Shown one piece after another: positions 34,454 through 46,541 of a stretch of 64,000 nucleotides of DNA (positions are counted from its first letter, which is position 1; every line of letters begins with the position of its first letter). The DNA is from Zygnema cylindricum (taxonomy: Eukaryota > Streptophyta > Zygnematophyceae > Zygnematales > Zygnemataceae): positions 46,568-110,567 of the forward strand of contig JBBHKE010003448.1 of the NCBI GenBank assembly GCA_037447655.1, in the 5' to 3' direction. Position numbers and translations under genes: made by a program. A model generated the notes under the pieces. That model worked only from the letters and a program-made list of their open reading frames with translations. It was not told where the DNA came from and searched no databases.

Positions 34454-37400
34454 ATGACAAAAGCTATGGCAAAACTGAAGCTCAGAGTTCCAGAGAGTGT
34501 GAATCCAGCCAGAGAATGCCGCTTGGAAAATAGTACTGCACAAAATGCCACGTCCATATATTTGACAAAAGCCGTACATAATTCCGTACATGTGGTAAGA
34601 ACACCTAGGATCCTCTCATTGTTTTTTTACATTAGTTTCATGTACATTTTTTTCCCTTATGACTTGCTCCTTCTGCCAAAAAAAAAACGGTATTAACTGA
34701 GAAAAAACGGTATTAAATGAGAAAAAACGGTTTTAACTGAGAAAAAACGACTATTTGACTATTCTTAGGGATCATATGGAATACCATAAATGGTATATGA
34801 AGCAAAAACCTCTCGAGTCTAAGTATTTTTTTAATACTTTTAAAAAACAAAGGAACTTCCAGGATTAGGGCTATCCACGTTGGTGGGCATTGCCTGCCTT
34901 CATTCTTGTAATTATCTAGATTGCAAAAAATTGATACAAAAGAAAACAACTCTTAATTGCAAAAAAAAAAAAAAAAAACATTGTTCTTCTCCTTAATCCC
35001 TCTGCTTCGTTGGTGATAAATGCAAATGCAGGAGACCAATTGTACCGTCGTCGCGACAAATGTCGCAAATGTTATAAATGTGGAAAATGTGGAAAATGTC
35101 ACAAATTCAGGATCCGTACAAGCCACAGAAAAGTATCCACGTGCGACAAATGTAGTGAATGGCCCATGGTGCCACACTATTTTGGAGGTCCGAAAATCGG
35201 GACAATTGAAAGGGAAAATTGGGTGGCAAAATGTGGCCGGTACCGTATTAAAGAATGCGTTGAAGTTGGGAAACGACAAAAGAGTGCACATGAGGGTAAA
35301 GCCATTCTTGATTAATGTTGACAATTTTTTTTTTCGCCCTTTTTTTTTTTTTTGGTAATTTTTTGGTAATTTTTTTGTATTGGGTATCCAGCGAAGGGAA
35401 TGAGGATGCTAATAATATTCTTGACCTAATTTTTCTTGAATAAATATTTTGACATTAGGTGTTGAATCGTTGAATATTATATATTTCAGTCATGATAATT
35501 GGCTTTTGAGTATCGCATGCCATACTATTTCTAGTTTCTCGGATTATGGTGATTTTTTTTTTTTTTTTTATTGATTTTTTTTGGAAGAGTTTCAATGTTT
35601 GATGTGGCATTTTTTTTATTTTTTTTTCATGTGGTTTATGGTAAGGCAATTTGGACTGTCCTAACTTGTTATGTTAAACCTTTCCATTTATTTTCCAAGG
35701 TTTTGAGAAAAAATTCACCAGTCACCAATCAGAAGAAATGTTGTACTATTCAAGTACTCCATAATTCTTGCATCTCCTTTCATCTTCTTGTTTCTTTTGC
35801 TTTTTGTAAAACCACAACCTTGTTGTTTTTTTTTTTCTTAATAATAACTGTCACTTTCCTATCCATAACATCATAAGAAAACATCATTTGTAGAAAATCG
35901 CTGAAAAAATTCTCCACCATTTTCTTGTGGATACGTCTATAGTAACGTCACAAATTTACAAATTACGTCACATTTTTATTTTTTTTTGTTTTTTTTTGTT
36001 ATGGTTCCTTGTTATGGTTTTTATTTTCCAGCCATCACTTTTACCTTCGGAGATTAAGCGGCGGTACCAAGCGGTACTTGAAATACTCTTCCCCCTTTTC
36101 CATCCTTTTGAGAAGAAAATGAATCAATTTAAATGCCGACCTCCGCGAAATGCCGTCGAAGTTGCTTATACTCTCGACGCGATGACGATTCCTCTTCCTT
36201 CCAATTGGTCCATTATTCTTGAAAATGAAAGCAACAACAACAACAACTCTAAGGAAAAAAATAGAAAACAAAACAAAAACGATGATGACGACGACAATAG
36301 CAATGACAAATCCAAAGAAAAAAACAGGAAAGAAAACGAAAAAGACGACGACGACGACAATAATGACAAAAGTACCGATGAAAATAGAAAGAACGACAAA
36401 CAAGTCAACAAGAATCCAGGCAAGAAACGAAAATGGGAGCTTCCATTGAAAAAACAAACGGTTAATTCAAAGATTTTTGAAGGCAACAATCATGAAGGTC
36501 GAGGGACCCAGGGTGGGGAGACACTTGGCAAGTGGAGAGAGAGTGAGGTGGTAGAGGCAATTATAGAAAGTTGGCAAAGGGGAAGGCAAGGGTGGCGAGT
36601 GCTATTGGAGAAAATGGTCACCATGGGTAATTCAAGGGAAAGGGATGGAAGCATCTACTTATTTGAGGTACGGCTTTGTGAGCCTATGTGTTTCCTTTAT
36701 TTTTTTCTTTGTCGTTTCCCTTACAAAATTGGACAAAACATGGCCTCAAATTTTTGATCCAGGGTGTTAAGTCTTCTTAGAAAAATAAATTGCGCTTAAC
36801 TCAAATTTACTTTATTTACCTAATGAATAACAGAATAAGGTGATGATGAAACAAACTAAACTCACAAATGTTGTCACTATTTGAACATACACTTTTTTAT
36901 TATGTTTAATATTTCCCACAATGTACTTGTGTGTTTATTCCAGATATTGGATGGATTAAGAATGGGACCTATTTATAATAAAGGAGAAAAGACTGAAGGG
37001 GAAATTTCGAGAAACAAACTCTTGAGGAAGTTAAAATTTGACTTGGCAGTAACAGGTTTTTGTTGTCTCTTTGATGCCCTGGACTTGCCACGGCCATCAA
37101 ATTGGAAAGAAATTTTGAAAAGTAAATATTTTTTGAGTGAAAATATTCCTCAAGAGAAAAATTCAACTGAGCTCTATCAAGAAAATTATGAAGTTAGAGA
37201 AAAGATTCATATTCCGAAAAGGGCTCGCAGTCAGAGACGGAGGAGAAGCTCCGAGAATACTTTGGTGTTTGAATTTGGTTTAATGGAAAGGAATGACAAC
37301 AATAATGTTTTAAGAGTGGGAGAGAAAAATATTACAACCAATCAAATCCCAAATATTCAAGACGCGAGATTTGAAAACTCGAACGGGAAAGAAAAATTAG

Positions 37401-37840
37401 TTTCATTCGCTACTCCGGTGAGTAACGTCATAATGGAAAGGAGGAATTTGTGGTCTCAAGAGGGAGGAGAGAGGAGAGATGTTGTCCAAGAAAATGTGCA
37501 AATAGATCATATTGAAGGTCATACGACAACAAACTCGAGCGACCTCTTAAGACCAAATACCCACGAAGTATGTCGAGAGAGGGAAAATAACGAAAAATGT
37601 CCAGAGAGGGAAAACAACGAAAAAAGTCAAGAGAAGGAAAATAACAAACGGTTACCTCGGAAATCTACTGATTACGAATTTTACGCGTTGAAGAATATAA
37701 AATTTGGCGAAGACAAACTAAATGAGATGATTGAGAGGTTACCGGTTGGATACTCGTTCAGTGACGAAGCAAAAACATTTCTTGAGGAAACCGAAAACCT
37801 AATGAAGGATTGCCTGCAAATTTTGGCAAATGAGAAGTGA
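34454..37840 (+). CDS. Unknown nuclear-type protein, tandem paralogue B (4 exons)
   Basis: Exons: 34454-34594, 35032-35295, 36032-36667 and 36944-37840, all phase 0, giving 645 aa. Same architecture as the gene at 28.5 kb: N-terminus KAMAKLKLRVPESVNPARE; module one with GPWCHTIL, KGKIGWQNV and LDAMTIPLPSNWSIIL; module two with GKWRESEVVEAIIESW, GRQGWRVLLE and FDALDLPRPSNWKEIL; C-terminus from YEFYALKNIKFG through ERLPVGYSFSDEAK to QILANEK. It differs by an Asn/Lys/Asp-rich low-complexity insertion in exon 3 (about residues 190-250) followed by a KKRKWELPLKK basic cluster, and by degenerate short EREN/EKEN repeats near the C-terminus. The conserved last 60 residues contrast with a fast-changing middle, as in adapter or chromatin proteins. 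Function is unknown; a nuclear site is inferred only from the basic clusters. Confidence 0.7.
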
Positions 37841-37849
37841 GATAGAAAG

Positions 37850-38148
37850 TTCCATGCAAGGATTGTTGGATAATATTCAGTTTTAAAAATATCATGTCAA
37901 TATTCCGAAGTAGTACCATAGGTCAACCTTTTTTTTTTTTGTCATAAGACTTCACAAACTTTACTACTTTACTAGTGAAATTTAGATTACGGTTCTCTAA
38001 AAGATTAGTTGATTGTTAATGCATTATTTTTAATTTTGTTTTTCGACTTAGTCTTTTGGCATTGTTGCTTTGACATAGTGTTATAGAATCTACAATGGAC
38101 ATATTAAGATGTGATAATATTTTTTGAAATATTCGGTTGAAATATATG

Positions 38149-38190
<42 letters not shown>

Positions 38191-39260
38191 GAGGGAGTGT
38201 GTGAGAGAGAGGAGAGAGGTGGAGAGGGAGGGAGAGGAGGGGGGGGGGGAGAGGAGAGAGGGGGAGAGGGGGAGAGAGAGAGGGAGGAGAGAGAGAGAGG
38301 GAGGGAGGGAGGAGGAGAGAGAGAGAGGGGGGGGGAAGAGACCCAGTAACACAAATAGAAATTACGCATTATGGTGAGCTTTTCAATATAAAGCCAATGT
38401 TTTTTTTTGGCACCGAATTTTTCGATTAAAGGTGGTCCCACAATTTGTACAAATTTTTATGGTCTCTTTTATTTTTTTTAAACATTACTAATTCAATGAT
38501 GTATATGTGTGCCCTTTGCCGTTGAAGAACTTTAACACCATAACCAAAATTTTCTCCAAATTTGTTTTTTCGAAGGAAGAATATTTTTCGAAAAAAATGT
38601 TGATGGGACCATTGTTGGGTAGAGGACTCACATCACAAATTGATATGAAAGCGAATCTCGACCATTGTGTGAAAGATTGACCGAATGATGTGATTGAAGA
38701 GCTCACTCGAAATATCACTGAATATGAAGAACTCAAGCACTACACAACGTGAAGAATTCATTCAACTCGTCTATTCAACTCATTTGTTGCAAGGTGGACA
38801 GTATCAAGAAAACAACACAGAAAACAATTGTAGATTTCATCAATAACAAAATTGAAGCATAAAATTCTTTGCCCAATAAGTAAAAAAAGAAAGTTAAATT
38901 CTACTTTCCAAACCCAAATATTAAATTGCAAATATGTCACATATAATCCATAGGAGTTGTGATCCTTCCCTTTGCTAATTTTCTATCACATTCCTTATTT
39001 CATAAACCAAACCGACAACCTTTTGATGAGAGGCTTTGAAATGACACTTACAATCATTCTTTGTGTTTCTTAATCCTTCTATATGAACACTTTTATCTAC
39101 CCTAGTCTTCATGCGAGATATTTACAACACATTATTTCAATGCAAATGCAATATTTTTGCAAGCTACATGAGATTCACACAATTAGCGATAACATCCGAC
39201 ATTTTGTACAAACATTATATTTACTCATCGACTTATTTAGCATGGCACTATCTATGTACA
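37850..39260. other. Intergenic with TA and GA microsatellites
   Basis: Contains (TA)n at about 38,150-38,187 followed by GA/GGGA repeats to 38,338. Otherwise AT-rich; no gene seen. Confidence 0.6.
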
Positions 39261-39267
39261 GAATTTA

Positions 39268-39562
39268 AGAAAAGTTGAATCACCAACGATTAATAAAAGT
39301 TGAATCACCGACGATTAAGAAAAGTTGAATCACCGTCGATTAAGAAAAGTTCAATCCCTGACGATTAAGAAAAGTTTAATCACCGACGATAAAGAAAAGT
39401 TGAATCATCGACAATTAACAAAAGTTGAATCGCCGTCAATTAAGTAAAGTAAAATCGCCGTCGATTAAGAAAAGTTGAATCCCCGTGGATTAAGAAAAGT
39501 TGAATCACCAACGATTAAGAAAAGTTGAATCCCCGTCGATTAAGAAAAGTTGAATCACCGTC
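39268..39562. repeat. Tandem array of about 25-base units, 12 copies
   Basis: Units read AAAAGTTGAATCACCGACGA plus TTAAG, with small changes. Copies abut without spacers, so this is a satellite and not a CRISPR array. It lies just downstream of the F-box gene's stop. Confidence 0.9.
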
Positions 39563-39632
39563 GAACAGAAAGTCAGAAGACCAATCAGGCGAATAATCCT
39601 TTGGTTACCCCAGACACGAAAAACAAAAGGTT

Positions 39633-41624
39633 TTAAGTCTTCCTCCCAATGGAGCTGTACGTTATCAACTCATTTTGAATTGTCCATCCCCAGTCAGGTC
39701 TTCTCTTGGGATAAAGCTCAGGGAAGGTTCCAACCTCTACAACCGCCCGTTGTTTCTTTCCCTTCATTTCCATTCTGATACGCCATGGGAACGACCGCGA
39801 GCCATACATCAAAGAATTGTCTCCCGCGGAAATAGTCCCATCGCGTGAGAAGAAACGTTTCATTGGAGGTACACCAGCCCAAAACGGATTCTGGACAGAC
39901 ATAATGGGTAGAGATGGTGAGATAGGCAAAGACATGAATTAATGGAGGATAGCTGAACTCTCGACTAGACTTTCAACAACATGACCCATGATTAGTTTTG
40001 TAGTGAAAAAAGAAAAGTTATAGCTCAATGAGAAGGGCTATCAGAAACTCAGTTCAAAAAGCCACACACCTCACGAAAACGGCACGTCCAATTATTGTCA
40101 CATAAGTCGTCCTCCGTGACCACATTCTGCATCATAGTAAAGGACTCAAATTTCAGAGTAGGGGAAAAGCACTTAGTTATTAAAGACGGCAAACAGATAC
40201 TGATTAGAATTCAGCTTCCAAAGTGTTCATTATTTCTTTCTCTTCTTATCTACCAATATGATATAAGACAAAAATGTTTCAGGAAGCTGAAAAAACCTTC
40301 GACTCTAAATCACACACACAAAAAAAAACTCGAAAGAAGATTAAAAATGTCATGGCAGCTACAGACAATGATGTTGAGATACATAATGACTGAATGAGGA
40401 GAAAGATTCAAAAGCTGTGTCAAGGAGGGTAAAAATTACAGCATACCCTCAGGCCATCGTAAAAAGAAATACGATATGCGTCGATTTTTCGCACACTTTC
40501 AACAAGAGCTGCTGGAGCAATGCTTTCCTTTTTGTCCCAAAGAGTTTCGCAAAGGGGAGTCCACAACCTGTCATCACTTGCTAGCTGGCACCACTGCAAT
40601 TGGTCGCAACAGCATTAAGAAAACATAAGCTCCAACAAGAGAAATCATCACAAACAAATTTGAAATGTGACAGACTTTAAATAAACAGACACACAAAAGT
40701 CACACTCTAGAATCTCTTAATGATATAGCTTACACCACAGTTGCAGCTAATCGTTAAATTCAGCAAACCAATTATATTATCAATTTTATTTTTCATCGTA
40801 AAAATAATCAAAATTTTCCTTCATGTATGCAATCGAATAATATTCCATTCTCTACCTGTAGTAAATGGCTTTACAGCTGACTTTAGCTTCATTTTACTGA
40901 CAACTACCCTTCGACTCACACAAATGTTCGTCTCTCCCCAGACCTTAGGACCCATCCTTCACCATTAATTGACCCAGGCAAAGGAGAATTGAGAGAGGAG
41001 ACGAAGAGAAGGGAAAGAGAGAGAAAGAGAGAATTGTAGGGTAGTCACGATATGGCAGTCACCAGCTATCTTTATTTGCTGCCGTCATCATTGCAAAGTC
41101 CAGCTAATCTGGAAAAAATATCTCCAAGAAGCCATAGTTTGACACGTGTTTCCAGCAAGCATTCTGTGCAATCACAGCACTCGTGTGAACAGTTCAACCC
41201 TAAACAAGAAATAGTGTGGACTCCAAATCCAAAATCACCACAACACCGCGTATTGCTAATATTAATTTTAACTTTTTTTCCGGCCACGTATATCCACTTT
41301 TCTTCTACTTGCTTTGGAGACCACCGACTGGAAGATAAAAATCTTGCCTTTCCATTGCAACTTTCGGATTAACAATTCGACAAGTGTGCACGGAAAAAAA
41401 ATAATCTTAAATGGCCAAAATATTAATATCAACATTAATAAAGATCCAGCGGTGTAGTTTAGATACATTTACCATCAGTCACTTGCTAGTCATCATTCTG
41501 GCATCCCGAAAACCTTATAATCTAGACCTAATCCATTTATCTGCTGAACTATGACAGAGAAATCAACACAAAAAAAAGGTGAAAAAAAAAAAAAAAAAAA
41601 TAAAGAAAAAAAAAAAAAAAAGGG

Positions 41625-41662
<38 letters not shown>

Positions 41663-41978
41663 AAGCAAATAAAAAAAAAAAGGTTAAGCAAATAAAAAAA
41701 GGTTATGGTTCTATTGCGTGCACCCTGTGAGAGAGAGCCGTACACCTGGCAAGGTCCTTGGGCTTCAAAAAAGACAAAACGCTTAGTACCAAATCGGGTC
41801 CTAAAACCTCCAGAGGATCGTACCGCTCTGCTGCCTGCCGGCCAGCATGGCGACAACGTGCTGTCCGTACATTCCGTACATTTCGTACGGAGTGCACGGA
41901 CCAGCCAATGGCACGAGCAGGAATGTCAGAGTTAAGGGCAGCTGGACGGATTCTATGAGAGCGAGATTTTTTCTGCAT
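39633..41978 (-). CDS. F-box protein with C-terminal beta-rich domain, 4 exons
   Basis: Exons: 41978-41724, 40593-40447, 40126-40070 and 39890-39633, all phase 0, 238 aa. The F-box is split by intron 1: DPLEVLGPDLVLSVLSFLKP, then DLARCTALSHR, then WCQLASDDRLWTPLCETLW. After it comes EDDLCDNNWTCRFRE and a C-terminal part with FFSRDGTISAGD, MYGS, WRIR, and RRPDWGWTIQNELITYSS. This order (F-box, W..RF, DGT, DWGW) is known from plant F-box proteins of the At3g12350 kind, as I recall them. F-box proteins bind SKP1 and present substrates to SCF ubiquitin ligases; the substrate is unknown. The N-terminus has an odd SVRNVRNVRTAR repeat. Intron 1 carries a MITE and long poly-A runs. The call of F-box is firm, the subfamily less so. 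Confidence 0.85.
41244..41454. mobile_element. MITE inside intron 1 of the F-box gene
   Basis: CACCGCGTATTGCTAATATT to AACATTAATAAAGATCCAGCGGTG before TA; the left flank is CA and not TA. The interior arm CGACAAGTGTGCACGGA matches the family at 18.3 and 54.3 kb. Diverged. Confidence 0.7.
41579..41700. repeat. Poly-A tracts in intron 1 of the F-box gene
   Basis: Several A runs of 17 to about 35 bases separated by short interruptions, so T-rich in the gene's sense. Run lengths are hard to sequence and may be wrong. Confidence 0.8.
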
Positions 41979-42398
41979 GATGAAAAAGGATTGGCTGGTA
42001 GGGGGAAAGAAAGGAGAGAGACAGGGATAGGGAGGGAGAGAGACAGAGATAGGGAGGGAAGGAGACACCAGGGAGAACAAAAAGGGATTATGCGGGTCTT
42101 AAGAGACTCATAAACTGGAAGTCTTGAAAGAGAGAATGCGTAGATTTCGTGCGTAGATTTCGTGCGTAGATTTCGTGCGTAGATCGCACTGAAATATCCC
42201 ACAGTGGAAATTTCATGCAGCCGCAAGAAATTGGCCGCACGAAATTGGCCGTACAAAATTTCCACCATGGAGAATTTCCGTATGGTATGCCGATTTGGTG
42301 CAGTATTCGAACTGTACGGTATAAGATGCAACGAATAAAGGTTCACTGTTAATCGTATTTTAGTTAGACCGAGTGATAAAAGTACGGATATAAATGTA

Positions 42399-42619
42399 CA
42401 TCGTGTATCTCTATTAGTGTTGATAATTTTTTCGCCACTTAAAAGCATTTTTTCTCCGTACACTCTTGTCCGATTTTCACATAAACACCACCAATCAAAA
42501 GATGAGAATCTTAGCTTGCAATCGCAACCGTAAAATCCATAATCCGACAAGAGTGTACGAAGAAAAGAAGTTTTAAGTGACAAATAAAATAGCATCAACA
42601 CTAATAACGATACACTCTG
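42399..42619. mobile_element. MITE between the F-box gene and ATP12
   Basis: TA|CATCGTGTATCTCTATTAGT to CACTAATAACGATACACTCTG|TA, with inner arms TTTTCTCCGTACACTCTTG and CAAGAGTGTACGAAGAAAA. Non-coding. The two genes here are divergent, so it lies in their shared promoter region. Confidence 0.85.
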
Positions 42620-42842
42620 TACTATTGTACTATGATCTTTCTTGTCAATAATATTGCTATATTAGGTTGTCGAGTGAAAATCTCACTAACGACAAAATTT
42701 AGTGTGGAAAACTTGCTTCATCTTCATCAAGTTTCACGGCACTTCCTTGCAATATTGACACGTGGCATAAAGTACAGTACAGTACTGTACTGTATTCTCC
42801 AAGAGTTTGCCACGTGGACTTCTCCCGTCTCTCCATTTTCCA

Positions 42843-45804
42843 ATGATGGCTATGCGTCGAGCTTCCACTTCTCTTTCCAAGGTTCTCCGCCACGTGTCAT
42901 TTCTCTCCCTTCAATCTGCCGCCACGTGTCCTCTCTGTCTCCATGATCCTGCCAGAAACCTTTCTCCTCCCTCTCTCTCTCCAACATTAGCTAACAATTA
43001 CACCTCCTCTGAACCCTTTCCAAACCCTCCCTCTCTCTCTACCTCCCTCAAAACCCTAATTCCTTCCCAAGGTTCCAAAAATCCTCTCCTCCTTCTCCCT
43101 CTTCCTCTTCTCCAACCTTTTGCCACTGTTGCTTCATCCTCCATAGAAAAAAATCCTCCTCCTCCTCCTCCTCCAGAGTCTCCTCCTTCTTCTTCTTCTT
43201 CTTCTTCTTCTTCTTCTTCTTCACCTCCTTCACCAGCTTCACCTTCACCAGATGCACCTCCCCCGGATGTACCTTCTCCCTCGCCGCAAAACCCGGAAGA
43301 TTCCTCCTCTCCAGAAGCCGACGATGACGTCTCCGACCTCTACTCCACTCTCGACCTCGCGTCACCTGACGTCACGTCACCCCATGCCACGTCACCCGAC
43401 GCCACGTCACCCAATGCCACGTCACCCGATGCCACGTCACCCAATGCCACGTCACCCGATGCCACGTCACCTGAAGTGACGTCACGCGCCGCTCCTGCCA
43501 AGGGCAACAAAGCTCTGAGGTTTTACAAGAAGACGAGCGCAGAGAAGGCGGAGGGAAGCCATGGCTGGAGAGTGAAGCTGGACCACCGAGTGCTGAAGAC
43601 GCCGGCCAAGAGAGACCTCGTAGTGCCGACAGAAGCCCTGGCCCTGGCCATTGCAGCGGAATGGGAATGGCAGGTGAGAGGGAGAGGGAGAGGGGGGAGA
43701 GGGAGAGCGAGAGGGGGAGGGGGAGAGAAGTAGGAAGGGAAGGAAACCTGCGTGTGAGAAGGGAGAATGAGGGAGATAAAAGGAAATGGATGGGAGCTAC
43801 AGAGGATTCGATATCGTTTTGCCGCTCAATTGTTTTCCCACTATGCTCATAAGTGCAACCATCCTCGTGTTTTTTTGTTAAGAGGTATTCATTTCTGTTT
43901 TGGCGCTGAACTTGAGTAAGTTTTGGCTCAGTTTTTTGTTCATTCTCTTTCAAAAATGGCTTTCTTATTCTTTGTTCTTATTCCTTGTTCTAGAATTAAA
44001 GACTATAATACTGAAAATAAAAAAAAACTTTTTGTTTCCTCTCGTTTTCTGGTTCCAAATTGATTCAGGAGGGACGACAGCTTCGGCCGTATACTATGCC
44101 CTTAATGAAGCTTGCCACTACAACTATCGATCAAGTCTCCTTTGACCGAGAAGCCATTATTGAGAGTCTCCTCAAGTACTTCCATTCCGATTCCGTTTGT
44201 TGTCGATCACACAGTCCCCTTCTTGCGAGTGAGTGAGTGGCTTTCCCAGCCACCTAATGCTGTTTGTTTCGTTCTGAATTTTTCATGTTTAATCACTTAT
44301 TCAATTTGAAGTCTTTTGAGGTTTTTTGAGGTTTTTGAGGTTTTTGAGGGTTTTTGAGGGTTTTTGAGGTGTTTTTGAGGTTACTATATGTGCATGGGGA
44401 TCAGTTCATTGAGTGTTTGTCAGGATAATTTCTACCTGTTTTTATGTGTTAACAAAGGTGTTTATGTTGGTTACAAGCGTTTGTTGCAAATTATGTAAAC
44501 GGATATCTGTTAGCGGTTGATGTAGGTGTTTTAATACGGGCGTAATTATTGGTTTAAATCCAGAGAAAAATATTTTCTTCAAGTTCAACAAAGGGTCAGA
44601 TAAACATATTAACAAACGTACAGGGTTGTTCAGTATGTGTCATGGTATCTGTTATGTATTTAAATTTGTATGTATTTAAATTTGTGCTTTTTCTGTTGCA
44701 ACTTTTGCCACAATTTTTTTCTTTTTGAGATCGCCAAGGATTTGTTGGAGTGTCAGAAGCACTGTGATAAGATTTTTTTGTGTTGAGAATCCAATCTTCA
44801 ACACACGCTGTCTAAATTTTATGACATGATGTTTTCTTTTTCTATTCAATGCTTACTGCTGAGATTGAAGTCATCGATTTCAGTTGCAGTAACCGTCCCT
44901 TATTTGGGAGTATTTTCACTACGTACAATCCATTTTTTTACACAATTATATTTTTTCGTGCTGGTGTAACCACTCTTATTGTATGCATACAATGACTGCT
45001 CACTTCTAGTTTATATTTTTTTGTTTGTTTAGGTAAACAGACACAAGAATGGGATCCTCTTCTCGACTGGATTGAATCTCAGATTGGAGCACGACCGACT
45101 TCCTCTTCTGATCTTTTCGTTCCCGATCAACCAGATAGTGTTGTAGAAGCCATGGGCTGGGCTTTGAAAGCAACAAACGATTGGGAATTGTCAGCAATCG
45201 ATTCTCTCGCAGGAACGGCTCGGTCTCTTGTGATAGCTCTCGCCATTGCTCGTGAAAGACTTGGGCCTTCCGAAGCAATCAAAATCATTCGATTGGAGGA
45301 AGATTTTCAGGTGAGCAAATGTTTCTGCTTCTCGTGACGATGAGTCACGGGAATTCAACCACTAAGTATTCGTCTTTTGCAAATGATCCCAAAATTGCCA
45401 TAGCCACAACAAAGATCTCATTATGTCAGTAGTACAAGCAAATAAAAGTTACGTTAAAAAGAGAGGCATTAGAAAATGAACTGAAAGAACATAGAAACCT
45501 GGATTTCCACTTTTCTCAGTATGTGCCACGTTCGTTGGAGAATATATTGCTTCAGAGTCTTTGATAAATGTCCTTTAGATGCATTAATAAACCGTTTGCG
45601 TCATTATGGATGCAAATTTAATGTCACTCTAACAATTGCCCTTCGTCTGGCGTATAATTAATGCCTAACAATGCCCTCCCACTTCCAATGTTACAGGTGG
45701 AAGCCTGGGGTTTTGTTGAAGGAGGCCATGATATCGACATTGCGGATCTTCAAGTTCGAATCGCGGCTCCGTCAGTTTTCCTACGATTACTGGAGTTGAA
45801 ATGA
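42843..45804 (+). CDS. ATP12: ATP synthase F1 assembly factor 2 (ATP12), 4 exons
   Basis: Exons: 42843-43673, 44069-44228, 45033-45310 and 45697-45804, phases 0, 1 and 0, giving 458 aa. The start MMAMRRASTSLSKVLRH is Arg/Ser-rich like a mitochondrial presequence. The ATP12 domain begins at KALRFYKKTSAEKAEGSHGW and runs through RDLVVPTEALALAIAAEWE, LRPYTMPLMKLATTTIDQV, TQEWDPLLDWIE, GTARSLVIALAIA and a closing EAWGFVEGGHDID. ATP12 is a matrix chaperone that holds free F1 alpha subunit before alpha3beta3 assembly. The protein is over 100 residues longer than usual because of a Pro/Ser-rich N-terminal region with poly-Pro and poly-Ser runs, then TSP(D/N)A repeats from an 18-base DNA repeat. The first in-frame ATG after an upstream stop-free stretch was used. 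Very confident for the domain; the extension may be partly cleaved with the presequence. Confidence 0.95.
43355..43482 (+). repeat. In-frame 18-base repeats within ATP12 exon 1
   Basis: About six copies of GATGCCACGTCACCC and a variable triplet encode TSPDA/TSPNA units. Each copy has ACGTCA. A (TTC)n run encoding Ser lies just upstream at about 43,180-43,220. Confidence 0.9.
44312..44383. repeat. GAGGTTTTT tandem repeat in ATP12 intron 2
   Basis: Seven or eight copies of a 9-11 base unit, TTTTTGAGG. Confidence 0.85.
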
Positions 45805-46102
45805 AGACATTTACATTTTTGTTGTGATTATTGTTATGATTTCTGTTGAATGAGATGGGAATTTTATTCATTTCACAATAAGATGACAGATCAAGAATAC
45901 ATTCATAAGCGGATGGCGAGGTAGCTCCATAATGTTCTTTTGTACTTTTTTTATGAATAAGATTTGAGGCGGATATCCTTTCACCGTTTTTGGAAAAAAA
46001 TAAAATAAAATTGTGTGTTCATGTGTTTATAGTTGTGTTCTGTACCTCCCCTCTTTATGTAAAAGTGCTCAAAGATGCGTTGTTTCGCTGGTTTGTTACA
46101 AC

Positions 46103-46245
46103 GATTATCGTTGTTAGTTTTATTATCGTTGTTAGTGTTATTTATCGTCATTAGTGTTATTATCGTTGTTAGTGTGATTATCGTTATTAGTGTTATTTAT
46201 CGTCATTAGTGTTATTATCGTTGTTAGTGTTAATATCGTTATGGG
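46103..46245. repeat. Amplified MITE-end motif TATCGTTGTTAGTGTTAT
   Basis: Eight or nine tandem copies of an 18-base unit that equals the subterminal motif (TATCGTTATTAGTGTT) of the neighbouring MITE family, next to a MITE that starts around 46,240. Confidence 0.75.
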
Positions 46246-46460
46246 TGTTAATGTTTTCGTTGTGTACTTGAATCAACTTTTCTCCGTGCAATTGTCCAAT
46301 TTTCGTTTGGACACTGCCAATCAGGAAGGGAAAAATCTTGCTTCTCCATGGCAACCATCCAACAAGTGTGCACGGAGAAATGTTGATTTAAGTTGCAATA
46401 AAAATAGTATGGCAAAAAAAAAAACAAAAACAGTAACGCTAATAATGATACAAAGTGTAG
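46225..46460. mobile_element. MITE with amplified left end
   Basis: The core has CAACTTTTCTCCGTGCAATT and AACAAGTGTGCACGGAGAAA as inner arms, and the right end CGCTAATAATGATACAAAGTG before TA... in place of CGGTG. The left end merges with the tandem array. Confidence 0.65.
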
Positions 46461-46541
46461 TGATGGGCTCCAGTGGGTCGATATGGGTCTTCCCTTTTGG
46501 GAAACACAAACTTTGAACGGCCAGGTGATTAAATTAAATAA

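Noticed and set aside
39268-39562. Regular 25-base repeats that look like CRISPR repeats
   Set aside because: Units abut with no unique spacers, and the genome is eukaryotic with spliced genes. It is a tandem satellite.
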